Notes: generated by a model not told the origin, from the letters alone. 64,000 nt of DNA from Mycobacterium sp. GA-1199 (GCF_001500045.1 NZ_LQIX01000053.1:62001-126000), one strand, 5' to 3'; shown: positions 42,650 through 51,574, counted from the stretch's first letter. Program-made: numbers and translations.

Positions 42650-44364
42650 TGGAGGGGAAGCCGTTCGGGCGTTATCGCCTCGAGAAATTGCTCGGCCGGG
42701 GGGGCATGGGCGAGGTATGGCGCGCGTACGACACCGCGACCAACCGCATCGTCGCCATCAAGCTACTACCGCCACACCTCGTCCACGACACGACATTTGC
42801 ACAACGGTTTCGCCGAGAGGCAGAGACTGTAGCGCAGCTAAATAACCCGCATGTTATCCCAATCCACAACTACGGAGAAATAGACGGGCGGCTTTACGTC
42901 GACATGCGGTTCGTTGACGGCCGCGATCTCGAGGAGGCGCTCGCCGATGGCCCGCTTGATCCCGAACGAGCAGTGGACATCGTGGCGCAAGTGGCAGCGG
43001 CGTTACGCTCTGCGCACAACAGTGGGTTGGTACATCGCGACGTCAAGCCTTCGAACATCTTGCTCGACGAGGACGACTTCGCGTACCTCATCGACTTCGG
43101 CATCGCCCGTGGCGCCGAGCAGACAGCGATCACCAACACCGGCGGAGTGATCGGAACTTTGCACTATATGGCCCCGGAGCGGTTCAGCGGTGGCCGCATA
43201 GATGCCCGGTCCGACATTTATTCATTGGCGTGCGTGCTATATGAATGCGTCACTGGGAAGCGTCCATTTCCCGGCAACAGCCTTGAACAGCAGCTTGCTG
43301 CACACCTCTATACGCCTCCGCCTCGGCCTTCGACTACTCGCCATCTTCCGCCGTCCCTGGACGCGGTCATCGCCAAAGGCATGGCTAAAGACCCTAATGA
43401 GCGGTATGCGTCGACGTCCGAGTTGGCACGGGACGCGAAAAGTGCGATCAAAGTGCCGCTCGAAGCCCTGCGCGCGGTCCAGGCAACCCTCGCTGACCCA
43501 AACGCTACGCAAATGGCGCCGCCCGTTAGTAACTCGGCGGCGACCCAACATCGGCCAACGGCAAGACGCAAACAAGCACCCCCCGGTCGCGCGCTCACGT
43601 CGGAGTCGCATTCCCGTGCCCTGTGGCGACGTCCAGTTTTTCTCGTCTTAGCCGCCGGCATTGCGGCAGTCGCCCTCGCTGCCGTAGGAGTGGTGACGTT
43701 GAAAACGCAATCGCCGCAGGTCTCCGTCCCATCTCCTTCGGCCGAAGCCACCACATCGACAACAAGACCGCCATTTTCGGCGCCGGCATCGACCCCGTCG
43801 ACTAGACGCTCCATACCTCCAACAGAAATCGGAGCGCAAGGCGCCAACTACACGATCGTCGACTACATCCGCGAGAACGACATCACGGAGACCCCAATCA
43901 AGCGCGGCGACCCCGGATCACCGACCATCGACCTGCCGTTCCCACCCGGCTGGAGCGATGCCGGGCCGCGCACACCGGAATGGGCCTACGGTGCAATCGT
44001 TTCCGATGACCCCGCGATGGCCGAGGACCCCCCGACCATCATCGCGCTGGTATCGAAGCTGACCGGCAACGTCGACCCGCCGAAGATTCTCGAATTCGCT
44101 CCCAATGAGATCAAGAACCTGCCGGGATACGATGGCGCACAGGAGGGTTCGCCGTCCACCCTCTCCGATTTCAAAGCGGTGCAGATCGGCGGCACGTACA
44201 CCAAAGACGGTGTCCTACGGGCGATTGCGCAGAAGACCGTCGTGATCCCCGGACAAGACGGGCTGTATGTCCTGCAACTCAACGCCGACGGTCGCGAGGA
44301 TCAGATGACGGCTTTGATGGAGGCGACGTCCGTCATCGACGAACAAACCAAGATCACGCCCTGA
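42649..44364 (+). CDS. Transmembrane Ser/Thr protein kinase with LpqN/LpqT-like ectodomain
   Basis: A 571-residue receptor kinase. The intracellular catalytic domain (residues 8-270) has Gly loop GRGGMGEV, Lys 38, HRDVKPSN (129-136), DFG 149-151 and APE 175-177. A Ser/Thr/Pro linker and a membrane segment at about 330-351 follow, then an extracellular domain (about 395-571). That domain repeats the LpqT pattern: PFPPGWSDAG, IIALVSKLTGNVDPPKI, FKAVQIGGTYTKDG, and a final LQLN strand. Some M. tuberculosis Pkn kinases have other sensors, so this looks like a lineage-specific sensor. Codon choice is more AT-rich than in the neighbours, which may mean later acquisition. Confidence 0.92.
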   Translation: MEGKPFGRYRLEKLLGRGGMGEVWRAYDTATNRIVAIKLLPPHLVHDTTFAQRFRREAETVAQLNNPHVIPIHNYGEIDGRLYVDMRFVDGRDLEEALADGPLDPERAVDIVAQVAAALRSAHNSGLVHRDVKPSNILLDEDDFAYLIDFGIARGAEQTAITNTGGVIGTLHYMAPERFSGGRIDARSDIYSLACVLYECVTGKRPFPGNSLEQQLAAHLYTPPPRPSTTRHLPPSLDAVIAKGMAKDPNERYASTSELARDAKSAIKVPLEALRAVQATLADPNATQMAPPVSNSAATQHRPTARRKQAPPGRALTSESHSRALWRRPVFLVLAAGIAAVALAAVGVVTLKTQSPQVSVPSPSAEATTSTTRPPFSAPASTPSTRRSIPPTEIGAQGANYTIVDYIRENDITETPIKRGDPGSPTIDLPFPPGWSDAGPRTPEWAYGAIVSDDPAMAEDPPTIIALVSKLTGNVDPPKILEFAPNEIKNLPGYDGAQEGSPSTLSDFKAVQIGGTYTKDGVLRAIAQKTVVIPGQDGLYVLQLNADGREDQMTALMEATSVIDEQTKITP

Positions 44365-44365
44365 C

Positions 44366-45184
44366 TCAGGCGCGCGAGACCGCCGACGCGGCCATGACCT
44401 GTTCATCCGTCGGCCGAACCCCGGTGTAGCGCTCGAACTGCTCGGCGGCCTGCAGTGCGATCACCTCAGCGCCGGTGATCACGCCGACGCCTTCCTCGCG
44501 CGAAGCCTTGATGAGCGGGGTCTCGGATGGCATCGCGACCGCATCGAAGACGGTGTGCGCGTTGGCGATGGCTTCTTTACCGAAGGCCATTCCGCGGGCC
44601 TCGTGCCCGCCGGCCATCCCCACAGGGGTGACGTTGACCAGTACGTCCGCAGTGTGCGCACCGACCTCGGAGAGGTAGTCGTAGCCGAGCCTGTCGGCCA
44701 GCGAACGTCCGGTCTCGGGATTGCGGGCCACGATGGTGCCACGCTCGAAACCGGCGTCGCAGAACGCGGCCGCGACCGCACTGGCCATCCCACCGCTGCC
44801 GTATACGAGAACGGACTGCGACGGTTGCAACCCGTGTTCGGCGATAAGAGCCTGCACCGCAAGGTAATCGGTGTTCGACGCGGTGAGCCGACCGTCGTCG
44901 TTGACGATGGTGTTAACGGCGCGAATGGAGCGGGCCGACTGCTCGATCTCATCGACCAGCGCCAGCACGTCGTGCTTGAACGGCATCGACACCGAACAAC
45001 CGCGGATGCCCAGCGCCCGCACCCCTCCGATCGCCGCGGCGATATCCGTTGTGGTGAAAGCCTTGTAGATGAAGTCGAGGCCGAGCAGATCGTAGAGGTA
45101 GTTGTGGAACCGGGTGCCGATGTTGCTCGGCCGTCCCGCCAGCGAGATGCACAGCCTGGTGTCCTTGGACAGCGGTACCCGCAT
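44366..45184 (-). CDS. Shikimate 5-dehydrogenase family protein (AroE-like, non-canonical clade)
   Basis: A 272-residue NAD(P)-dependent dehydrogenase. The substrate Lys is in VSMPFKHDVL, the paired Asp in SNTDYLAVQAL, and the nucleotide-binding loop in VLVYGSGGMASAVAAAF. The N-terminal substrate motif is altered (CISLAGRPSN). It is not in an aro operon; the true aroE of mycobacteria lies elsewhere. The natural substrate may be quinate or an aminoshikimate-like compound. The ATG overlaps the acetyltransferase stop (TGATG), so the two are translationally coupled. Confidence 0.85.
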   Translation of the reverse strand: MRVPLSKDTRLCISLAGRPSNIGTRFHNYLYDLLGLDFIYKAFTTTDIAAAIGGVRALGIRGCSVSMPFKHDVLALVDEIEQSARSIRAVNTIVNDDGRLTASNTDYLAVQALIAEHGLQPSQSVLVYGSGGMASAVAAAFCDAGFERGTIVARNPETGRSLADRLGYDYLSEVGAHTADVLVNVTPVGMAGGHEARGMAFGKEAIANAHTVFDAVAMPSETPLIKASREEGVGVITGAEVIALQAAEQFERYTGVRPTDEQVMAASAVSRA

Positions 45185-46182
45185 CAGCCGACCGCCCGCA
45201 CGACCTGCGTGGCCATATCGCGGATCTGCTTGGTCAGTTCCGCCGAGAACGGCGGATCGGTCGGGCGAGGCACGTCGATGGTCGTGGTGACCACCCCGGG
45301 GTCGTCTCGCTGCCAGTGTGCGCCGTGACGGGTGAGGATGGTGCGCATCGAGTAGTTGTCGGTGAGCACTCGTGCGGTAAAGCGTTGGACCCCAAGATAT
45401 TTCGCGGTGATTGCGAGCGCCCCCATGAGGAACGATCCGATGCCCTTGTTCTGGTAGGCGTCGGCGACGATGAACGCGAGCTCGGCGACGGCAGGATCCG
45501 CCTCGTCGCGAACGAGACGCGCATCCGCGACCACGGGGCCATCCGGTCCGTCGGTCATCACCCAGACGAAGTGGTGTTCGTAATCGACCTCGAACAGGTA
45601 CCGCATCAACGACTTGCTCGGAACGAGCACCGATTGGAAACGCCGGTACAGCGTCTCGCTGGAGAATTCGGCGGGACCCGTGGATGTCCGTTCGCTGTCG
45701 CCCGGCAGCACCGGCCGCAAGAACAACTCCGTTCCGTCACGCATCCGGACCGGAACCGGACTGACGTACGCGGCGAGGCGCTGTCGGGCGGTGCTCAGCA
45801 GCCGGTCGAGCATGCCCGGAATCTCGAGCAGGGTCGCGAACGCCTCGCGTCCCCCGACCCAACCGCGCACCGGTGCGGAGGCGATCACCGTCGCTGTGCG
45901 GGTCGTGTCGCGCAGCAATGCGATCTCGCCGACGATCATTCCGGGCGTCAGCCTCGCGACGGTGTCGTGTCCGTCGTCTCCGATATGCGTGACCTCGGCC
46001 GCGCCGGAGCCGATCAACAGGAAGGACAGCGCGAGTTCGCCCTGATGCATGAGCACCTGCCCGGAGGCCGCGTTCAGAGGCGTCAGCTGGGCCGCGAGCG
46101 GTACGAGATCCTCGGCCCGATAGCCACCGAAAACCTCCAGCGCAGTGAGTTCGTCGGCGCGAACGCCGGTCAGGCCGGCCAC
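45184..46182 (-). CDS. patA: cAMP-binding protein lysine acetyltransferase (PatA/KATmt)
   Basis: A 332-residue fusion of a cyclic-nucleotide-binding domain (about 14-130) and a GNAT domain (about 150-315). The phosphate-binding cassette is GEIALLRDTTRTATV. The acetyl-CoA region is ELAFIVADAYQNKGIGSFLM, with the catalytic Glu in ELAFIV. In mycobacteria it acetylates lysines of acyl-CoA synthetases and other proteins under cAMP control (Rv0998; MSMEG_5458). It is upstream of the AroE-like gene and divergent from sodA. Confidence 0.93.
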   Translation of the reverse strand: MAGLTGVRADELTALEVFGGYRAEDLVPLAAQLTPLNAASGQVLMHQGELALSFLLIGSGAAEVTHIGDDGHDTVARLTPGMIVGEIALLRDTTRTATVIASAPVRGWVGGREAFATLLEIPGMLDRLLSTARQRLAAYVSPVPVRMRDGTELFLRPVLPGDSERTSTGPAEFSSETLYRRFQSVLVPSKSLMRYLFEVDYEHHFVWVMTDGPDGPVVADARLVRDEADPAVAELAFIVADAYQNKGIGSFLMGALAITAKYLGVQRFTARVLTDNYSMRTILTRHGAHWQRDDPGVVTTTIDVPRPTDPPFSAELTKQIRDMATQVVRAVG

Positions 46183-46529
46183 CTCACGAGGCTACGGGCT
46201 GCTTGTCGCCGCGAGCAAGAAGCGCAGGAGCACCAGCTCCGGGCGATCGGGCGGCAATCACCGAATCGAGCGATCAGCAAACCGTGGATGTTGGCGCGGG
46301 TCGGCCACGGCGCTCCGCTACCCGTCGGAAGACAAGTCGCTACATGATGTGCTGCATCGATGTACTCCGCGGCCGCCCGCAACCTCAAATTAGCACAACA
46401 TCTGAACACCTAGACAGGTATTGGTCTCGCGCATAGGCTGCGCGGAGGCCCTTCTGCGTGAGCCGAAGCCACTGTGAAATCCGGCCCAGCGCGGGTACAC
46501 AGCGTCGACCCCCTTCAGAAAGGATGTTC
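46183..46529. other. 347-base divergent region between patA and sodA
   Basis: No gene is evident. The right part contains the sodA promoter candidate; the left part should hold the patA promoter, but I see no clear hexamers or CRP site there. Confidence 0.5.
46411..46439 (+). promoter_or_regulatory. Promoter candidate for sodA
   Basis: TAGACA (-35) and TAGGCT (-10) are 17 bases apart. The predicted transcript has a leader of about 85 bases before ATG 46530. Confidence 0.45.
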
Positions 46530-47150
46530 ATGGCCGAGTACACACTGCCTGACCTCGACTACGACTACGGCGCCCTGGAGCCGCACATCTCGGGCCAGAT
46601 CAACGAGATCCACCACAGCAAGCACCACGCCACCTATGTCAAGGGCGTCAACGACGCGGTCGCCAAACTCGAAGAGGCCCGCGCCAACGGCGACCACGCC
46701 GCGATCTTCCTCAACGAGAAGAATCTTGCGTTCCACCTCGGTGGGCACGTCAATCACACGATCTGGTGGAAGAACCTCTCACCGAACGGCGGTGACAAGC
46801 CGACCGGAGAGCTGGCCGCCGCAATCGACGACCAGTTCGGGTCGTTCGACAAGTTCCAGGCGCAGTTCGCCGCCGCCGCCAACGGCTTGCAGGGTTCGGG
46901 CTGGGGTGTACTCGGCTATGACAGCCTCGGGCAGCGGCTGCTCACCTTCCAGCTCTACGACCAGCAGGCCAACGTTCCGCTGGGCATCATCCCCCTACTG
47001 CAGGTCGATATGTGGGAGCACGCGTACTACCTGCAGTACAAGAATGTGAAGGCCGATTACGTCAAGGCATTCTGGAACGTGGTCAATTGGGAGGACGTCC
47101 AGAACCGGTTCGCCGCGGCCACCAGCAAGGCATCCGGGCTCATCTTCTAG
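46530..47150 (+). CDS. sodA: Superoxide dismutase (Fe/Mn family, Mn-type)
   Basis: Dismutates superoxide. The 206 residues have metal ligands H28, H76, D160 and H164 (DMWEHAYYLQY). Gln 145 (LYDQQ) replaces the His 145 of the M. tuberculosis Fe enzyme; Gln here is usual for Mn-SODs of rapidly growing mycobacteria. ATG 46530 is preceded by AGAAAGGA. No Sec signal is present; mycobacterial SodA can leave the cell by SecA2. Confidence 0.96.
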   Translation: MAEYTLPDLDYDYGALEPHISGQINEIHHSKHHATYVKGVNDAVAKLEEARANGDHAAIFLNEKNLAFHLGGHVNHTIWWKNLSPNGGDKPTGELAAAIDDQFGSFDKFQAQFAAAANGLQGSGWGVLGYDSLGQRLLTFQLYDQQANVPLGIIPLLQVDMWEHAYYLQYKNVKADYVKAFWNVVNWEDVQNRFAAATSKASGLIF

Positions 47151-47204
47151 TCTCTAGCGGGGCGGCCTCGCGTGCCGCCACGGCGACGATGGAGGCACTT
47201 GCCG

Positions 47205-48005
47205 ATGAGTGACGGTCAGTTCAGCACGCACACAGAACTTTTCGACCTCACCGGCAAGCGCGCCATCGTGACCGGTGGCACGAGCGGCATCGGGGTGATG
47301 ATGAGCCGTGGGCTGCTGCAGGCCGGCGCCAGCGTGGTGATCAGCTCACGAAAGGCCGATGCATGCGAACGCGCGCAAGCCGATCTGTCCCAGTTCGGCG
47401 ATGTGCGCGCCATTCCCGCCGACCTCTCGCGACACGACGAGTGCATCCGGCTGGCCGAGGAGGTGACCGGCGGCGGCGAGCCGCTGCACATCCTCGTCAA
47501 CAACGCGGGCGCCACGTGGGGTGAGCCGCTACAGAGTTTTCCCGATTCCGCGTGGGACAAGATCCTCAACGTCAACGTCAAGTCGCCGTTCTGGCTCGTT
47601 CAGGCGCTGCTGCCCGCACTTCGCGCTGCCGGCACCGCAGACGATCCCGCCCGAGTCATCAACCTCGGCAGCGTCGACGGCATCCGGGTCCCCGAGATGC
47701 CGACGTACTCCTACAGCAGTAGCAAGGCAGCGGTGCATCATCTCACCCGTGTGCTCGCCCGCGAGCTGGGGCCGCAGCACATCACCGTCAATGCCGTTGC
47801 ACCAGGGGCATTCCCGTCGAAGATGATGGCCGCGACGCTCGACGCGTTCGGCGACCAGATCGCGGCGTCGGCGCCGCTGCGCCGGATCGGGCGCGACGAC
47901 GACATGGCCGGCATCGCGGTCTTTCTCGCCAGCCGGGCGGGTGCGTTCCTCACCGGCGCGATCATTCCCGTCGACGGTGGGCTCGCGACGACCGCGAGCA
48001 AGTAG
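47205..48005 (+). CDS. SDR-family oxidoreductase
   Basis: A 266-residue NAD(P)-dependent enzyme. Cofactor motif TGGTSGIGVMMSRG, NNAGATWGEPL, catalytic Ser in NLGSVDG, YxxxK in YSSSKAAVHHL, and the C-terminal GAIIPVDGG are clear. It resembles 3-oxoacyl-ACP reductases and gluconate or glucose dehydrogenases; the substrate is unknown. ATG 47205 has GGAGG upstream; the frame extends 11 codons without support. It follows sodA after 54 bases and may be cotranscribed. Confidence 0.9.
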   Translation: MSDGQFSTHTELFDLTGKRAIVTGGTSGIGVMMSRGLLQAGASVVISSRKADACERAQADLSQFGDVRAIPADLSRHDECIRLAEEVTGGGEPLHILVNNAGATWGEPLQSFPDSAWDKILNVNVKSPFWLVQALLPALRAAGTADDPARVINLGSVDGIRVPEMPTYSYSSSKAAVHHLTRVLARELGPQHITVNAVAPGAFPSKMMAATLDAFGDQIAASAPLRRIGRDDDMAGIAVFLASRAGAFLTGAIIPVDGGLATTASK

Positions 48006-48266
48006 CCGAGCCTCGTGAGGGCGACGGTGCAGCGAGGCAGAGCTGTCTGCTCAACAAAGAGGTTGACCCCGCTGACCGCCTCGCGGGCGACACCGGCGCA
48101 ACCCTCACCGATCGCCGCCCACTGCCGCGATTTGTGCCCCGGTTGGCGAGATAGTAAACGGCGATTCAGGGCGCTATCGCCGTCGAATTCGCTTCTACGC
48201 CCTGGTGTCCGTCGCGCAGCCACCTTCGCGGGACGGAGAGCCAGCCGCGGGCCGGATCAAACTCTG

Positions 48267-48339
48267 TGGAGCTAAGGGGAATCGAACCCCTGACCTACTC
48301 GATGCGAACGAGTCGCGCTACCAACTGCGCCATAGCCCC
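48267..48339 (-). tRNA. tRNA-Ala (anticodon CGC)
   Basis: On the minus strand the acceptor arm GGGGCTA pairs with TAGCTCC (one G-U). The anticodon stem ACTCG/CGAGT closes loop TTCGCAT, giving CGC. D arm GGCGCAGTTGGTAGCGC and T arm with GGTTCGATTCC are complete; CCA is not encoded. It lies in the 387-base gap between the SDR gene and sepX; the rest of that gap shows nothing recognisable. Confidence 0.95.
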
Positions 48340-48392
48340 TGATACCGGTAGCAGGCTACCAGCCATCGGATGGCCGCCGAAAATCGACGGGC

Positions 48393-49388
48393 TTACTGGC
48401 CCGCGGCCCGCGGCAGGTCGAAGTGCCGCGCGAACGGCGCGTAGTCCAGATGCTCGAAGATCGGATCTTCGTCGTCGATCTCCAGCACCACCGAACCCGG
48501 CCGTCGTAAGCGGGCCGGCACCACGTCGAACTCGCGGTCATCGGTGTTCTCGACGCCCAGCCGCGAGCGGGCAATGCGCTGCGCACGCCTGCGACGCAGC
48601 CGCTCCTCGATCCGGGTCTGCCGCCGCAGGTAGCCCAGGTACAGCACGGTGAAACCGCTGACCGCCCCACACAGCCACCACAACGACGGGCTCAGCGTGA
48701 ACGCCGCGGCTGCCGACGCCACCAACAGCACACCCAGCGCCGTCAGCATCCGCTTGCGGAACCGATACTTGCGCTCGCTCACCGCGGCCGCGGTCTTGGA
48801 CTCATGCCTGCGCCGGCGCGCCTCGGACAGCGAGTCGGCCAGCTGCAGGTCGGCATCGGAGGGCGCTTCCAGCCCGGATGAATCGTCGACGGTCTCGTAC
48901 TCGTCGTCCGAGTCAAGGTCCTCCGGCTCAGCTTCCTCCTCCTCGGCGACCGCGTCGGTCTCGCCCGCCGGCTCGTCGAATTGCAGTGTGAGCTCTTCTT
49001 TTTCGGCATCTTGACGGTCTGACACCCCGACGGGCAAGGCGCCGGAGTCTTCGCCGATGACATCGACGTCGAGGTAGTCGGGCTCGGACTTCTCCTCGAC
49101 GGTGACCGCGGCGGCGCGCACCACCGCTCGGCTGACGGGTTCCGGTTCGATCTCCTCGTCGAGGTCTTCTTCGGACGGGCGCCAGTCGGGATCGCTGGCA
49201 TGGCCGGCTGCCGGACCGCGCCGTTTCAGCAGCCGCGCGTTTCGACCACTGTTGAGCACGCGCGTCGCCAGCGCCACGTCACTGGTACGGCGCACGGTGT
49301 CGCGCTTGCTGATCAGCATCGGCACGAGCACGAAGAGCCAGAGAACGACGAGAGATATCCACAGAAGAGATTGGGGGATGCTTGGCAT
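48393..49388 (-). CDS. sepX: Divisome membrane protein SepX/GlpR
   Basis: A 331-residue membrane protein. One helix lies at about residues 6-27 (LLWISLVVLWLFVLVPMLI), a long acidic disordered region follows (about 65-195, rich in Glu and Asp), and two more helices lie at about 214-255. The basic stretch RIEERLRRRRAQRIARSRLG comes next. It matches Rv0996 by position. In Corynebacterium the relative GlpR is the membrane receptor of the gephyrin-like protein Glp, and in Streptomyces SepX is a divisome component. Gene order here (galU, moeA/glp, rimJ, this gene) is the same cluster. Confidence 0.85.
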   Translation of the reverse strand: MPSIPQSLLWISLVVLWLFVLVPMLISKRDTVRRTSDVALATRVLNSGRNARLLKRRGPAAGHASDPDWRPSEEDLDEEIEPEPVSRAVVRAAAVTVEEKSEPDYLDVDVIGEDSGALPVGVSDRQDAEKEELTLQFDEPAGETDAVAEEEEAEPEDLDSDDEYETVDDSSGLEAPSDADLQLADSLSEARRRRHESKTAAAVSERKYRFRKRMLTALGVLLVASAAAAFTLSPSLWWLCGAVSGFTVLYLGYLRRQTRIEERLRRRRAQRIARSRLGVENTDDREFDVVPARLRRPGSVVLEIDDEDPIFEHLDYAPFARHFDLPRAAGQ

Positions 49389-49455
49389 GTCGCCTGCTCC
49401 TTTCCCCTAAAGGCTAGGTCTGTGACCTGCGCATCCGTGGGCGGCGCGCCGAAGC

Positions 49456-49518
49456 AATTACACACCTGTAATTCACACAAGACAAGCACCAACAGTCACA
49501 AGTGTCACATTGGTAACA
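49456..49518 (-). promoter_or_regulatory. Control region upstream of sepX with direct repeats
   Basis: AATTACA-CACC-TGTAATT (49456-49473) is a perfect inverted repeat. GTCACA (49495), GTCACA (49504) and GTAACA (49513) are three direct repeats at exact 9-base period. Such tandem sites suit an OmpR-type regulator; MtrA, which controls cell-wall and division genes, is a candidate. Assignment is inference. Confidence 0.4.
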
Positions 49519-49534
49519 GCTCAGAGCGTTCGGC

Positions 49535-49601
49535 TTTCGCGAGACGTACACCAGGGTGGTGCTTCGTCGCGGTTCGCGACCCTGTTGTACGTCTCGCGAA
49601 A
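49535..49601. repeat. 67-bp palindromic element, copy C
   Basis: Arms TTTCGCGAGACGTACACCAG (49535) and its inverse ending at 49601 differ at one or two positions. It shares arms with copies A and B and lies nine bases after the rimJ stop, ahead of the sepX control region. Confidence 0.8.
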
Positions 49602-49609
49602 TCACGCGG

Positions 49610-50263
49610 CTACGTCCACTCGGCACGTCCCTGCCGCACCAGCGTGGCGGCCGCCGATCCGGCGACCTCTTCGATCGTGATGGCCACCAGCAGGTGATCG
49701 CGCCAGGCACCGTCGACATCGAGATACCGGCGCAGCAGCCCTTCCTCCCGAAAGCCGACCTTCGCCAAAACCGCCCGGCTGGGGGCGTTTTCCGGGCGCA
49801 CGGTCGCCTCGACCCGGTGCAGTCCGACCGGTCCGAAACAGTGGTCGACCCCCAGCGCCAGGGCCGCGGTCGCGACCCCGCCCCCGTTCACCGCCTTGGC
49901 CACCCAGTACCCGATCCAGGCCGAGCGCAGGGCCCCGTGCGTGACGTTGCCGATCGTGAGCTGCCCGCAGAACTGGTCGTCCAACTCGATCACGAAGGGC
50001 ACCATCCGGCCCTTGCGCGCCTCGGACCGCAACCCGGAACACACCGAGGGCCACGCCGTGATCGCGTGTCGTGTCTCCCAGTCCACACCGGCGGCCGGTT
50101 CCCACGGCTCCAGGTGGGCGCGGTCGGCCAGCCGGATGCGGCTCCACTGCGCACCGTCTCGCAGCCGCACCGGACGCAGCCGTACCACGCCGGCGGGCAC
50201 ACGCAGCGGCCCCGCAGACATCGGCCAACCCGGATGTACCGAACTCGAGCGCCACAGGTTCAC
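49610..50263 (-). CDS. rimJ: RimJ-like GNAT acetyltransferase
   Basis: A 217-residue N-acetyltransferase related to ribosomal-protein Ser/Ala acetyltransferases (Rv0995). WSRIRLADRAHLEPWEP, GYWVAKAVNGGGVATAALALG (acetyl-CoA loop), HRVEATVRPENAPSRAVLAKVGF and EEGLLRRYLDVDG are family blocks. The longest frame begins at GTG 50263; an ATG at 50221 (MSAGPLRVPAGV) matches the shorter M. tuberculosis annotation. It follows moeA/glp after 17 bases. The substrate is not established. Confidence 0.9.
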   Translation of the reverse strand: MNLWRSSSVHPGWPMSAGPLRVPAGVVRLRPVRLRDGAQWSRIRLADRAHLEPWEPAAGVDWETRHAITAWPSVCSGLRSEARKGRMVPFVIELDDQFCGQLTIGNVTHGALRSAWIGYWVAKAVNGGGVATAALALGVDHCFGPVGLHRVEATVRPENAPSRAVLAKVGFREEGLLRRYLDVDGAWRDHLLVAITIEEVAGSAAATLVRQGRAEWT

Positions 50264-50280
50264 GTCGACACCCGCGCGGT

Positions 50281-51552
50281 TCAGCCCCGTTGTGCCAGGA
50301 ATGCGACGTCGACGATCTCGCCGGTGCGAACCGATTCGGCTTCGGTGGGCACGATGACCAGACAGTTCGCCTCGGCCAGCGTGGCCAGCAGGTGCGATGC
50401 GCCTGGCGCTCCCCCGAGTGCTTGGACGAGGTATTCACCGGTGTCCTGATCCCGCATGAGTTGACCGCGCAGATATCCCGTTCGGCCTGCGACCGATTCG
50501 ATCGGCGACAACGTGCGGGCCGCCACGATGCGGCGGTGCGCATGCCGCTTGCCCAGCGACAGCCGGATCAGCGGACGCACCATGACCTCGAACACCACCA
50601 GGGCGCTGACCGGGTTGGCGGGCAACAGGAAGACCGGAACGCCCTCGCGCCCCAGTTGGCCGAACCCCTGCACCGAGCCTGGGTGCATGGCGATTCGGGT
50701 CACCTCCATCTCCCCGAGCTCGGCGAGCACCGAACGGACCCCTTCGGCTGCCGCCCCGCCGACCGCCCCGGCGATGACGACCACCTCGGCGCGGTTGAGC
50801 TGACCCTCGACGACTTCACGCAGCCGCTTGGGATCTGTGTCGACGATGCCGACCCTGTTCACCTCGGCACCGGCGTCGCGCCCCGCGGCGGCCAGCGCGT
50901 AGGAGTTCACGTCGTAGACCTGTCCGTTGCCGGGAGTGCGGGAGATGTCGACGAGTTCACCGCCCACGCACATGACCGACAACCGCGGCCGCGGATGCAC
51001 CAGCACCCGCTCCCTGCCTACCGCGGCCAGCAGTCCGACCTGCGCCGGTCCGATGATCGTGCCTGATCGCACCGCGACGTCGCCGGGTTGGACGTCGTCA
51101 CCCGTGCGCCGGACATAGGCGCCCGACCGCACGCCGCGCAGCACCCTCACCCGCGCATCGCCGCCGTCGGTCCAGCGCAGCGGGAGCACCGCGTCGGCGA
51201 GCGTCGGCATCGGAGCGCCGGTCTGCACGCGCGCGGCCTGCCGCGGCTGCAGTCTGCTGGGGGTGCGGGCACCGGCCTCGATCAGTCCCATCACCGGCAG
51301 GCTGACTTCGCCGTCGGACGCCTCTTCCCCGTCTGCCGCGTCGCGGGCCTCGCCGACGCCGAGCACATCGACGCTGCGGACCGCGTACCCGTCGATCGCG
51401 GCCTGATCGAATCCGGGCAGCGGACGCTCCGTGACCACTTCCTCGGCGCACATCAACCCCTGCGCCTCGGCTATCGCCACCCGCACCGGCCGCGGCGCCA
51501 CCGCCGCAGCCGCGACTCGTGCCTGCTGCTCCTCGACCGAACGCAACTGCAC
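50281..51552 (-). CDS. moeA1: MoeA/gephyrin-like protein (Glp homologue)
   Basis: A 423-residue protein of the molybdotransferase fold. LPGFDQAAIDGYAVRS at the N terminus is intact. The later MoeA signature, normally SGGVSVGxxD, reads AGAVGGAAAEG here, so the molybdate-insertion site is degenerate. In Corynebacterium the equivalent gene in this galU-rimJ-sepX cluster encodes Glp, which binds FtsZ and the membrane receptor GlpR. I therefore regard cell division as the likelier job; a residual cofactor role cannot be excluded. It lies between galU and rimJ on the same strand. Confidence 0.85.
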   Translation of the reverse strand: MQLRSVEEQQARVAAAAVAPRPVRVAIAEAQGLMCAEEVVTERPLPGFDQAAIDGYAVRSVDVLGVGEARDAADGEEASDGEVSLPVMGLIEAGARTPSRLQPRQAARVQTGAPMPTLADAVLPLRWTDGGDARVRVLRGVRSGAYVRRTGDDVQPGDVAVRSGTIIGPAQVGLLAAVGRERVLVHPRPRLSVMCVGGELVDISRTPGNGQVYDVNSYALAAAGRDAGAEVNRVGIVDTDPKRLREVVEGQLNRAEVVVIAGAVGGAAAEGVRSVLAELGEMEVTRIAMHPGSVQGFGQLGREGVPVFLLPANPVSALVVFEVMVRPLIRLSLGKRHAHRRIVAARTLSPIESVAGRTGYLRGQLMRDQDTGEYLVQALGGAPGASHLLATLAEANCLVIVPTEAESVRTGEIVDVAFLAQRG

Positions 51553-51574
51553 CCCTATCTATGCGTCGGGGCCC

